The translations under genes were made by a program, and so were the position numbers. Positions 35,252 to 43,461 of a DNA stretch of 64,000 nucleotides are shown here, one piece after another. The DNA lies in assembly GCA_030374805.1 (NCBI GenBank), contig JARGSG010000195.1, positions 1 to 64,000 of the forward strand, in the 5' to 3' direction. Source of the stretch: Gracilaria gracilis. Its lineage: Eukaryota; Rhodophyta; Florideophyceae; Gracilariales; Gracilariaceae. The stretch's first letter is position 1. Each line of letters begins with the position of its first letter. Below the pieces are notes generated by a model. That model was given only the letters and a program-made list of their open reading frames with translations. It ran no database searches and was not told the DNA's origin.

Positions 35252-36448
35252 ATCTTCAAGTCTACGAAAACAGGTTCGAAAAGCCCGCATTCCCCATCAT
35301 GCACTTTGCCTCAAAGATGTGGCCTGCTCCCCAAGAATAATTCTTTCTCCATTTTCGTCTTCTACACGTCTGTCAGTACCATTTTTGATAAGAAATGGAT
35401 GTCGAGCCTGTCCAAATGCCGAGGCAATTACGCACATCCCTCCAAACGATCTGTGGGCTTTCGTAAATTTATCATAAACCCCAGTAATCTCCGCAATCGT
35501 TGAGTCGTGCATTGAACCCGGGGCGTTTAACCAGCAGCATATAATGGTGCCGTTTGGTGCAAATGTCAATATGTTTCCGACATAATGATCGTGTTTCCAT
35601 CCATTATAGAACATACTTTGTTCCAGTATATCCCCACTGCACTGCAGTTTAATTTTAAGTCCATCAGCAAAGCAGTACACTTTCTCGAGGGTCCGGTAGA
35701 AAGATACAATTTGCGACTTGAACGGTCGAAATTCTTCGACCGACGGCATCCGAATCTTGGCTTCTGTGCTATTACATAGCAGTTTCACGACAACCCTCCT
35801 TACAAATCGAAGAAAAAGAGACATTACGCTCGCGGTGCATCCAAGTATGAGCGATAATGCCATGGTAGAACCCCGTGTTCGCGTATGCGCCAGAAAAAGG
35901 CCAAGTGAATGGCAGGCAGAAAGTGACCGTGGCCAATTTTTGGAAGATGATCGTTTAATTTTGATTCTTCTATCCGATGCGTATGAGGTATACTTATTGT
36001 ATAGATGTTGAAAACCATTCATCAACTTTGAAAACCCTTCATGGTCTAACTGGCATAAAGTAATCAATGACGCATCACAGCCAGATTTAAACAGGTATGG
36101 AAAAGGAAAGGCGTTTGGTATTTGAAGGGCTCTTCGCGTAATGGGTCTCTGTCGAATACGGCTTTCGTGTACGGAAAGCTTTGAAAGATACGGCGGAGGT
36201 CGAGAAAGCATGCCGATGAGAAGCGTAGTTGATCTGATTGCCATTCCAAAGCTAAGATTAACAAGAGATGTTGCGAATAGTTGTGAAGACGACGGGACTG
36301 GCACCATATCAGAGGTATGAATAATGTACGCGCTTACTCAGAAAGTGGGTGGTGTGGCTGTCTTACTGTTGCGTTTCTCAGGTTTTCCGATCGACCATTG
36401 AAACGCAAGAGCACGAACACGCAGATTACTTTTTAGCGTTTTGCTTAT

Positions 36449-36463
36449 TTCAGGAATGACCCA
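36449..36463 (-). repeat. Right terminal inverted repeat of Harbinger-1
   Basis: On the minus strand it reads GGGTCATTCCTGAAA; followed by AAT on the plus strand, as at the left end. Confidence 0.8.
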
Positions 36464-36975
36464 ATATAAGAGAAGACATGAGCTAATCATTTGAAACAAA
36501 AGAGTGTCCGAACAGAATAGGAAGTCTTTTTTTAGACACAAAAAGAATAACTTGCACTATTTCAAAACACCAAAAGACCGGGCCAATTTTTTACACTATG
36601 GATTTTGGCTCTACAGCAAAAACTGCTCCCAGAATTTAACCGAATGCAGGAAGCCGGTGTGAATTCAACGCGCTATTGCCCCGTCGGCTCTCTTCCAGCC
36701 TCATGGAAAAGGAAACTGAAGCACACTATTATAGAAACATGATCGATTCCAACAGTGGAGACAACACGCACCATTGCATATCGCCCGCAGCAAAGTTCAA
36801 TCATTCATGCAAACGTCTCACTTGTCAATCGCTACCAATGCGGTAACCGAATGGTGTCTCCAGCAAATGAAAAAAAAAACGCTAGATTGAGTGCATTCGG
36901 AAATCGCCAGACGGTCAAATAACCAAACGTTTGGCGCTGTGTTCAGCAATTCGGAAATACCGAAACACATTATGG
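36464..36975. other. Spacer between the two Harbinger transposons
   Basis: AT-rich and gene-free. No repeat recognised. Confidence 0.5.
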
Positions 36976-37115
36976 CGCCAGATATTGGCGCCAAATTGTA
37001 AACCAAAACGCACTCAAACTCTCACACAAATACCTCCTTCGTACCGTACCTCCTTCGTACCTCCTTCGAGGTATTCTACGACCGTCAGTCCTTCACAAAA
37101 GCACAAATTATTCCA

Positions 37116-38039
37116 ATGGCTTCCAACTCTACCAGTCTTCCGGCAAAAAACCCAAGCTCATCCGCTTCCTCTCCCGAATGTAGTACGGACAAAACCCTGC
37201 AACAAAGTCCTTTACCAATCAGCAAAGCGGTAGCAAAGAAGAACAAAACAAAAGATAAAAAGACGTCAACAAAAAAACAAACCAAAGGCCGCAGTGGTGC
37301 TCCAAACTACGGCAAACAGGATATACAAGCTTTATTGGACATCGTCGAGCAGCTCGAACCAATTGGTAACAACATGTGGGCTGTGGTAGAAAAAGAATAC
37401 AATGCTATATGCATAGCAAACCAACGTCCTCCCCGCGACCAAGACTCACTCAAAATCAAGTTCGATAAACTCTGTAATGCGGAGAAACCCACAGGCGATC
37501 CGTCATGCCCTGATGACGTTCGCCGTGCAAAGCATATTGCTAGAGACATTCAGGGGACGATAGCGGCAAAGCTTCTCGAAGATAAACAAGACGATGGGGA
37601 AGGTTTGGATGAAGAAAATGAAGATGTGGGCGAGAAAGCGGAAGAAAATGGTATCGGAACAAGCCAGAAGAAACGCCCAATTGGTCAGGGGGTGTTGCAT
37701 ACCAAACGACCAAAAACTGAAGAGGTTTTTGTAAACAGTGTAGAGTCAATGACGGAGTTTATGGGGGTCATCGCAAACTCTTTTAAATCCCCAAACACTT
37801 GTGATGGTACCACGGAGTAGGAAGAGGCTATTCTTGCTAGTGTTATACGGAAGGAGGTGAAGGCGTAGAAGGAAGAGGTGAGCAAGAGCATGGAGGAAAC
37901 GAAGGAGGTGAAGGCGTAGAAGGAAGAGGTGAGAAAGAGCATGGAGGACACGAAGGAGGTGATTGACGGAATGGGAAATGCTTTACATGAGATCCTTGGA
38001 AAACTACCAGAATCCACTTCCGCAAAGAAGTCTTAGTAA
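37116..38039 (+). CDS. Harbinger-2 Myb/SANT-like DNA-binding protein
   Basis: Partner protein expected to bind transposon ends and help the transposase. The start MASNSTSLPAKNP is followed by a Lys-rich patch (KAVAKKNKTKDKK), then the Myb/SANT-like core from GAPNYGKQDI through EQLEPIGNNMWAVVEKEY to DQDSLKIKFDKLCN (about residues 65-125), then KPTGDPSCPDDVRRAKHI, as in the family annotated DUF6818. Then come an acidic linker and KRPKTEE. A TAG follows codon 234 (37818-37820), but the same frame continues as a coiled coil with two more TAGs (37866-37868, 37917-37919) inside a 51-bp tandem repeat, and closes with adjacent TAG-TAA at 38034-38039. Either the first TAG ends the protein at 234 residues, or TAG is tolerated. 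Confidence 0.75.
37851..37965 (+). repeat. 51-bp tandem repeat in the Harbinger-2 Myb-like gene
   Basis: About 2.2 copies of a 51-bp unit. In frame it encodes 17-residue helical units (KEEV.KSMEETKEVKA) with one TAG per copy. The match extends the coiled-coil arm. Confidence 0.85.
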
Positions 38040-38059
38040 CAAAACTATTCGGGGTTTCG

Positions 38060-38165
38060 TTTCAGCCGTCGAGCTTCCGCTGGCGCGGGCCTCGCCCTGC
38101 GGGCCAAATGCGCGTTAAAGCTCACTGGCGCTCGCATTCGCGCACTTGGCTCCTCGGGCTGCGGC
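38060..38165. other. GC-rich hairpin island between the convergent Harbinger-2 genes
   Basis: Within otherwise AT-leaning sequence, GGGCCAAATGCGCG and CGCGCACTTGGCTC form an inverted pair (12 of 14), with further GCGGGCC / GGCCCGC matches outside. Its location suits a shared terminator or 3'-end structure, but a small nested repeat is possible. Confidence 0.5.
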
Positions 38166-38171
38166 CCGCTC

Positions 38172-39365
38172 TCACACTGGGTTGTAGGTGCTTGCGATTC
38201 GATTTCGCCCCATCACTCTCGTACCAAAGTTAAATAAACGTACAGCCAGTTCTATAAGTATTCCTCTCCGCCGTGCATCGGTTGGTAGTGTAGAACCGAG
38301 GGGACCAAACGGCCCCTTGATGGCTCTTATGCCCCACTCGGCACTTTGTCGTTCACTCGGCATAATACGTTGTAGAATAAGGTCTATAGCAGCCATTTCT
38401 GCTGACTGAGGTATGCCGTTAGTCTCGTTTGTCTTTCTCGCGCGAAGAATTTTCCCGTTAGAACAAGACGTATTGTTCACAAAAGCAAAGTCCCCTAATA
38501 TTGCCATGCCGGGAGGAGTGCGTTCATCAGAAAGCTTCGGGTAATAAAGTCCTGAAAGCCCGGAGAGCTTTGTATCATGCCAACTTCCAGCGAAGTTTAT
38601 CGCAGCATGAATTAATTCTCCATAAAAGTTGGAAACGAACAGATTCTTGACCTCTTCTTGTTGTCTATAGCCTTCGTAATACGCGTTCTCGGGATTAATA
38701 TCACCGTAGTTCTGACATTTGGACCGGCCTCCATCTGTGATGCCGAAAACTCCCTCGAGAAGAGAACCAAATTGTCTATTGTTCTGCAATAAAGCAGCTG
38801 ATTGTTTTTGCTTTTCATATGAAGGCCAGCAAATGTGAAAGGAAGTCGTGTTTTTCTTCTTAACTGCTTTGTGAAGCACAAACAAACTGTAATCCAGCCA
38901 AACGCTAAGGGTAGAGGGATTTATTCCAAAAACTGGGCACAGTTGGTACGCCTTACAAGTAGTCTTCAGGTAGTACAATTCCATAACCAGCAAGTCAATG
39001 GATTGCAAGAATGGCTTACAGCCTGCGCGTAAAAAGCTTCTACGGTAGGAACTACCACGAAAAGTTGCTTTTCTTGTTGTCTCAAACAAGGGGAGTAATT
39101 GGAACACCAGAATGTTGCGTTTAAAGTTATTTGTTATGATGAAGTCGTCATCTGTCCCATGAAACCATATTCTTTGCTACGGTATGTGTTCTGTTGATAT
39201 TACAGGGTGTAAGAGTCTTTTACGGGTATGATGTGCAGCCCGGTGCGATCGATTGAACTTTTTCACTGGTTTCTTGATGAGAAGAACGGCGCTTAATGAT
39301 GTGGTGTAGGCGGCCGCACAGGTTGCAACCGCTAGTATTCGTTGTCTCGAGTCGATCTTGCGCAC
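38172..39365 (-). CDS. Harbinger-2 DDE transposase, near intact with one in-frame TAG
   Basis: Nuclease that cuts and pastes the transposon. The main open part (39107-38172, 311 residues) has the full DDE_Tnp_4 signature: GSLLEGVFGITDGGR (D115), AYYEGYRQQ, INFAGSWHDTKLS, MAILGDFAF (D186) and SERQSAEWGIRAIKGPFG (E237), then LPTDARRRGILIELAVRLFNFGTR. The same frame continues upstream to MRKIDSRQRI at 39365 and is interrupted only by TAG at 39177-39179 (EHIP-stop-QRIWFHG). With that codon the protein is about 397 residues, a normal length. Basic, Cys-containing N-terminal arm. Confidence 0.8.
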
Positions 39366-39539
39366 TGGAGCACGAGGTGGACATTTGGTCGACAGTTTGG
39401 TGGGGTAAATGGACCTTTGGAGGGTCCATTCAGCGCGTTATATCTGGCGATACGCTGGCCAAATTCTGAGCGACTTGGCTTTTATTTAGTGGCTCATTTT
39501 TAGCCGTTTGGTGATGTAGCGATTTCCAAATGCACTCAT

Positions 39540-40350
39540 TGCCTTCAAACTCAATCAGCTAGTTCAAGAGTTTTATTCGAACATTCTGCCAGAAAAGGAT
39601 GTATTTAATGCAGATAAAATGCACTTTTGTATCAATATGGACATCTAGAAAAACTTGCGTTAGTAAAAGACGTCAAAGTTTGCTACACGGATGTGGTCCT
39701 GGGCGACGATAGAATAATCGTGATGCCTGTTTTCCCCTCCGGGCCGAACATGCAGCCGGAAACTTCTATAATGACCTTAAAAAAAAGAGGCAAGAATCAA
39801 CCGATTCGTAGTTGTTTTGATAATGTTGAAAATTGAAAATTGGGTATCGCACAGTTTCCAAGCTTTGTTTGAATAGGCTGGTTTCTTTGAAATGGGTTAA
39901 AGAGAGGCAAATGTTATCAGTCTTGCCAGAGGGCTCGAAGAAATCTGTCAATATTGACACCCACAATAGGTACAACCTGAAGTACGAGTTGAAGGAGGCA
40001 TTAGGTGCAACCAACACAGAAATAAGTGTTTCTTGTAATGTAACGAAAAACGTGCAGCTGGCATACAGTTTTCTAACACAAACGATCAATATTTATTGGT
40101 GCGATCATTGAAAGGATCATAAGATGAATATAAGATAAACTGTTGCCGTGTTGCTGTCAGACGAAGTAAAGTTGTGAGGATAGCTTACCAATCTTGACAA
40201 AGGCACTTCCTGACGCTTGGCGAAAAGTTTGTGCGCGCTTTTAGTGGACAGGCTAAGAAAAATGGAGTGAGCAATACAAGAAAGGCGATGATCAGGTGTG
40301 GTATAGTGTTAGACTTGAACGGCGGTTGGGAACAGCGGGAGGTGCTTTAA
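39540..40350 (+). pseudogene. Second pogo-like (DDE_1) transposase relic
   Basis: Plus-strand fragments in family order: EKDVFNADKMHFCINMD (first Asp block, usually FN.DETHF), DVVLGDDRIIVMPVFPSGPNM, QPIRSCFDNVEN and IGYRTVSK (usually YPIRG.PDNVPG..YRT..KG), LPEGSKKSVNIDTHNRYN (second Asp), TNTEISVSCNVTKNVQLAYSF (third block, where the usual Asp is Tyr) and NGVSNTRKAMIRCGIVLDLNGGWE. It is broken by one in-frame TAG (NMDI-stop-KNLR) and frame changes. It is only distantly related to the pogo-like copy at 18.9-20.9 kb. Confidence 0.6.
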
Positions 40351-40780
40351 AGGTTTAAAAGCCACCGTCAACAGTTAATTTAAATTTCAAATTTGAATGC
40401 TTAAAACAAATTTGGATTAGCGAACGGTTTTTGAGGAAGTTTAACTTGTTTATTGATGTAGTGATGTTAATTTGAGCAATGACTAAATCGAAAGTAAATC
40501 TGACTGACTTGAACTTAAAAGACTGAGACTAGTGACTCTCGCAGGCGCTTTTTAGTGAGTCAGAAATACCGCGCTGTGTTACTTAAAACAATACCGTATT
40601 GTAAGTTGGTATTATGAGCAATATTGCAAAGGGCATGTCAGGCTGGCTGACAAGAGGGAGAGTGGTGCGATCTGATTGAAAGCGTTAGCTGCGTATTGGA
40701 TGATAGCGTGGCGCTCACGGATTGGTACACGTGAGCGGGGAATATTGAGTTGAGGCGGTAGGGGCTCGCCCAACAGGCGT

Positions 40781-40795
40781 GTACCGTTGTACCGT
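40781..40795 (+). promoter_or_regulatory. GTACCGTTGTAC motif, copy 1
   Basis: GTACCGTTGTACCGT. Exact 15-bp match to the reverse complement of sequence at 45748-45762. About 1.4 kb upstream of the bHLH start. Confidence 0.5.
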
Positions 40796-41100
40796 TGGTA
40801 CCGGCGCATTTAGGCGAAAATCGGGGTGCTTGCATGGCGCGCGCACAGAGTGCCACATCGACAGGCACTCGTGCATGGCAGGAGCCGTGACGGCATATGC
40901 AGTGGGTGGTTAGGGCGGCTTAGCGTGCGCAGGTGTTTCGGTAGCGGTTCAGGTTTGGCGGTTTGGCGGCCTGCCTCCGGCGGCGCTAACGTTGAACAAG
41001 ACTTGCACTTTGTGTGTGAAGGCTTTTGGAGCGGCGCGCACAACACGCGCATCTGGCGGCGAGCGCTGGCGCGCTGAGCGGCGAGATGCGACGAGAGGCT

Positions 41101-41169
41101 GAGGCGCGAGCGCGCGTGGAGCAGGCGGCGGAGGCGCGAGCGCGCGTGGAGCAGGCGGCGGAGGCGCGC
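41101..41169. repeat. 30-bp GC-rich tandem repeat
   Basis: Two identical 30-bp units (41101-41130, 41131-41160) and the first 9 bases of a third. Confidence 0.95.
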
Positions 41170-41363
41170 GGCGCACTATGCGGCAAACAAATGGAACGGC
41201 GAATGAACGGCGGCGTGGTGTTACAGTACTAGCCTACGGCACGCGCGAGCGCGCCGTCAGGCAGCAGTCGCGCAAAAGCGGCGCGCGCTGGCGCGCTGCG
41301 GCGCGCGCGCTTGCGAAAGGCGCGCAGTGAGCGCGCGTGCGGCGCTGCCGGCGCGCGGTAGAA

Positions 41364-41384
41364 ATGCGCATGCGCATGCGCGCA
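41364..41384. promoter_or_regulatory. TGCGCATGCGCA palindrome cluster
   Basis: ATGCGCATGCGCATGCGCG. Alternating purine-pyrimidine sequence, similar to animal NRF-1 sites, but no NRF-1 orthologue can be assumed here. Confidence 0.4.
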
Positions 41385-41602
41385 GTGCTTGTGCATGCGC
41401 AGTGGCTCTCGATACGCAGCGGCGCCAACGCACCAAATGGCGCGCGTCGTGCGCAAGCGCGCAGTGCTCCGCGCCGCTTGGCGCCGCCAACCGGCAGCGC
41501 GCGCCGCGCCGCATCCGCCGCCGCCGGCACCGCTGCAAAACAAGAGGAATCGGCTCGAACCGCCTCCGAGCCCAAAAAGCCGCCCTGCCCGTGGCTTACA
41601 GC

Positions 41603-41654
41603 GCCGCACTGTGCCGCCGCGCTGTGCCGCCGCGCTGTGCCGCCGCACTGTGGC
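41603..41654. repeat. 13-bp GC-rich tandem repeat
   Basis: Four units of GCCGC(G/A)CTGTGCC; the middle two are identical, and the outer ones carry A at position 6. Confidence 0.9.
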
Positions 41655-41985
41655 CCCTCAAGTGGCCTCTCACGTGGCCGACGCCGATCGCGTTGGAGCC
41701 GCCGCCCCCCCGCAACTGCGCGTGTACAGCTGCGGATGCGCTCCGCTTCGGCACGTGCGGCGCGCGGCGGCGAGCATGCCGGCACCCACTGCCACTGCCA
41801 CCGGCTGGCGCCCGTCACGCCCACCCACCGCACCTGTGCTTTTGGCACGTGTTCCCGCCCTCGGCGGCGCTCAGCGCCGCCATACTTTCCTGGAGCACCC
41901 CAGTTCCCCTCGTTCCTCCTCGTTCCCCCTCCTCCCGCCCACAGCTACTGCTCTGCTACCGCTACCGCTACTGTTGGTACCGTCG

Positions 41986-41997
41986 GTACCGTTGTAC
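41986..41997 (+). promoter_or_regulatory. GTACCGTTGTAC motif, copy 2
   Basis: Exact 12-mer, 214 bp upstream of the bHLH start codon, next to a second GGTACCG. Confidence 0.55.
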
Positions 41998-42162
41998 GAA
42001 CTCTCTCCCGTCCTTCCCCCCTCCACCACCTCTTCTTCCCCCTCCATACCGCCATCCTCCTCCTCCTCCTCCCCTCCGCATTCCACCACCGCAGAGCAGC
42101 CGGCGCGCAGGTCATGCCAATTCGTCATAGCGTGTCCGCCGGCGCTCGCTCGCCCCGCGACC

Positions 42163-42210
42163 ATGTCCATGTCGTCTTCCAATCGTCGCGACTCCATGAG
42201 TGCGTATTGA
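42163..42210 (+). CDS. Upstream ORF abutting the bHLH start codon
   Basis: ATG at 42163 starts a 15-codon peptide (MSMSSSNRRDSMSAY) whose TGA at 42208-42210 touches the ATG of the bHLH ORF with no gap. Such an arrangement can limit initiation or allow reinitiation at the main ORF. It requires that transcription starts upstream of 42163, which I cannot show. Confidence 0.5.
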   Translation: MSMSSSNRRDSMSAY

Positions 42211-43461
42211 ATGGACAAGTCACGCCGTCTACCGCCGCTGGGCGCGCCTTCCACGCGCGCCCCATCCTCCTCAGAACCGCCCTACGCGCCGCTTACCTTC
42301 TTCGACTCTAAATCGTCGCAGCCGCAGCCCCACTCGCACCCAACCCAACAGCACCACCAACACCCGCTACCTCACCCCGACTTGCCGCAACAGTCACGCC
42401 CGCCTCCTTCCACCTCATCAGCCCCCTTGTTCCCGCCTTTATCTACCCCTGCGCACCGATCCGCTCATCCACCCCCTTCCATCCCGCTCAGCGCCGAAGC
42501 TATATCCAAGCCTAAGAAGCTCCATCGCGAAGTGGAGCAAAGGCGTCGCATGCGAATGACCGAGCAAATTGCCGAGTTGCGCCAGTGCGTCTCCGATCCA
42601 AACAGTGGCAAGACTGACAAGGTCTCCATTCTTCAGGACGCCGTCGCCTTCGTCAAGGCTGCAAAGAGAACCATCCACTCCCTTCAGTTCAAGCTTCAAG
42701 CCGCGGAGTCTGAATGCGCCCGACTTGTCGCCATTCTCACCGAACTGCAGCCCAATTTGCTGCGTCGCCAACCTCACCACACTCCAGTCCCACTGCCAGC
42801 CCACCCGCATTCGCACCACTTGCCGGACGCCTCGCCGCTAGTCGTTTCTCCCAACGCGCACCTTTCCACCTCTCATCCTCGACAACTTCCCTCCAACGCT
42901 CCCATCCGCGCTTCTCCCTTCAATTTTGAACCCGTTGCCCCTCCAACCTCTCTTCGCGAAGCTGCAGCAGCAGCTGCTGCCACAAGATCGATCACACCAT
43001 CCAGCGAAATGCTTCGTACACCGATCGCTCAACCAGGTGCCTCTTGGAACACGTTTGCATCTTCTGCGCAGCCCTTTTCGCACGCTGCCGTCGCCGCATC
43101 TCATCCGTCTCCTCATTTTTCGCATCCGCTTAATCGCTCGCATTCGCAGCCATTACATTCTTCTTTACCCCATCTTCGTGCTGATCAGCATCAAACTCAT
43201 CATCACTCTTTCGTCGGTGCTCATACCGGAGCTCCATATACCTCAGTAAGAGATGCGCGTCCGAGCCCGGAACCAACAACTCAATTGGAGCAACATCCAC
43301 ACCTCCGCCATCCAGGCCACTTGAAACCCACGTCGCCACTTCATCGGCCTCCACGTACACCGGTAAGCCGAACCATTCAAGGCAGAGAAGCGGGTGCTGT
43401 GGCGCATCCAGGGGATCAAGCAAGTGTGTCAACTCCCAAATCTGCACGACATATGCAGTGA
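42211..43461 (+). CDS. bHLH transcription factor
   Basis: 416 residues, nuclear DNA-binding regulator. Residues 1-95 are Pro/Ser/His-rich. The bHLH domain is at about residues 100-165: basic region KLHREVEQRRRMRM, helix 1 TEQIAELRQCV, loop SDPNSGKTDK, helix 2 VSILQDAVAFVKAAKRTIHSLQ, then a leucine-containing helix (LQAAESECARLVAILTELQ) that could extend dimerisation. The basic region has the His-Glu-Arg triad at the usual H5/E9/R13 positions, which in known families recognises E-boxes and favours CACGTG. The remaining 230 residues are low-complexity (His, Pro, Ser) without a known domain. The start is fixed by a TGA directly before the ATG. Unbroken, single exon as read. The upstream region has GTACCGTTGTAC sites. 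The target genes are unknown. Confidence 0.9.
   Translation: MDKSRRLPPLGAPSTRAPSSSEPPYAPLTFFDSKSSQPQPHSHPTQQHHQHPLPHPDLPQQSRPPPSTSSAPLFPPLSTPAHRSAHPPPSIPLSAEAISKPKKLHREVEQRRRMRMTEQIAELRQCVSDPNSGKTDKVSILQDAVAFVKAAKRTIHSLQFKLQAAESECARLVAILTELQPNLLRRQPHHTPVPLPAHPHSHHLPDASPLVVSPNAHLSTSHPRQLPSNAPIRASPFNFEPVAPPTSLREAAAAAAATRSITPSSEMLRTPIAQPGASWNTFASSAQPFSHAAVAASHPSPHFSHPLNRSHSQPLHSSLPHLRADQHQTHHHSFVGAHTGAPYTSVRDARPSPEPTTQLEQHPHLRHPGHLKPTSPLHRPPRTPVSRTIQGREAGAVAHPGDQASVSTPKSARHMQ

Larger units (their letters stand above)
23613..36307 (-). pseudogene. Harbinger-1 DDE transposase, interrupted by element B
   Basis: Minus strand, in two pieces: 36307-35252 and 23774-23613. Leaving out B and one ATCTT gives a continuous 405-codon frame: RRLED on one side joins RIRWEDRGERKLLVLSC on the other. 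Family marks of DDE_Tnp_4/Harbinger nucleases are FADGLKI (first Asp), MFYNGWKHDHYV, NAPGSMHDSTIAE, FLIKNG and the C-terminal FNFRTRTVGLNQIR. Two catalytic positions are lost. The usual D(S)AF is ASAF (VIASAFG), and the Glu codon in the RQSAEWG motif is TGA at 35297-35299 (RQSA-stop-WGMRAFR). The enzyme was therefore probably inactive regardless of the insertion. Confidence 0.85.
21932..36463. mobile_element. Harbinger-1, DNA transposon carrying nested element B
   Basis: Terminal inverted repeats GGGTCATTCCTGAAA lie at 21932-21946 and, inverted, at 36449-36463. They are identical for 15 bp and then partly alike. AAT directly flanks both ends. Without the 11,472-bp element B and its duplicated ATCTT the transposon is 3,055 bp, a usual Harbinger size. 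It encodes the two standard proteins in convergent order: a Myb/SANT-like protein on the plus strand and a DDE transposase on the minus strand. Both are broken. Confidence 0.85.
36976..39449. mobile_element. Harbinger-2, DNA transposon with convergent Myb-like and DDE genes
   Basis: A compact pair of convergent genes: Myb/SANT-like on plus (37116-38039) and transposase on minus (39365-38172), 132 bp apart, the same layout as Harbinger-1. The ends are tentative: an inverted CGCCAGATAT at 36976-36985 and 39440-39449 lies just outside both start codons. The flanks show no clear 3-bp duplication. All catalytic residues of the transposase are present. The only interruptions in either gene are TAG codons. 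Confidence 0.7.
40351..42162 (+). promoter_or_regulatory. Upstream region of the bHLH gene, extremely GC-rich from about 40.9 kb
   Basis: No protein gene is convincing here: the long frames on both strands (for example 41234-41848 and 41337-42311) come from GC richness and lack stops for that reason. The region is packed with GCGCGC runs, has two short tandem repeats and a TGCGCATGCGCA palindrome, and two copies of a GTACCGTTGTAC motif. It probably contains the promoter and leader of the downstream gene. Confidence 0.5.

Noticed and set aside
36895-37030. Alternative inverted repeat ATCGCCAGA as end of Harbinger-2
   Set aside because: A 9-bp match further out than the CGCCAGATAT pair, with no matching flank. 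I kept the inner pair as a tentative end.
41234-42311. Several 200-320 codon frames on both strands in the GC-rich region
   Set aside because: They overlap each other in multiple frames, are made of Ala/Arg/Pro/Cys runs, and exist because GC-rich DNA lacks stop codons. No domain is visible.
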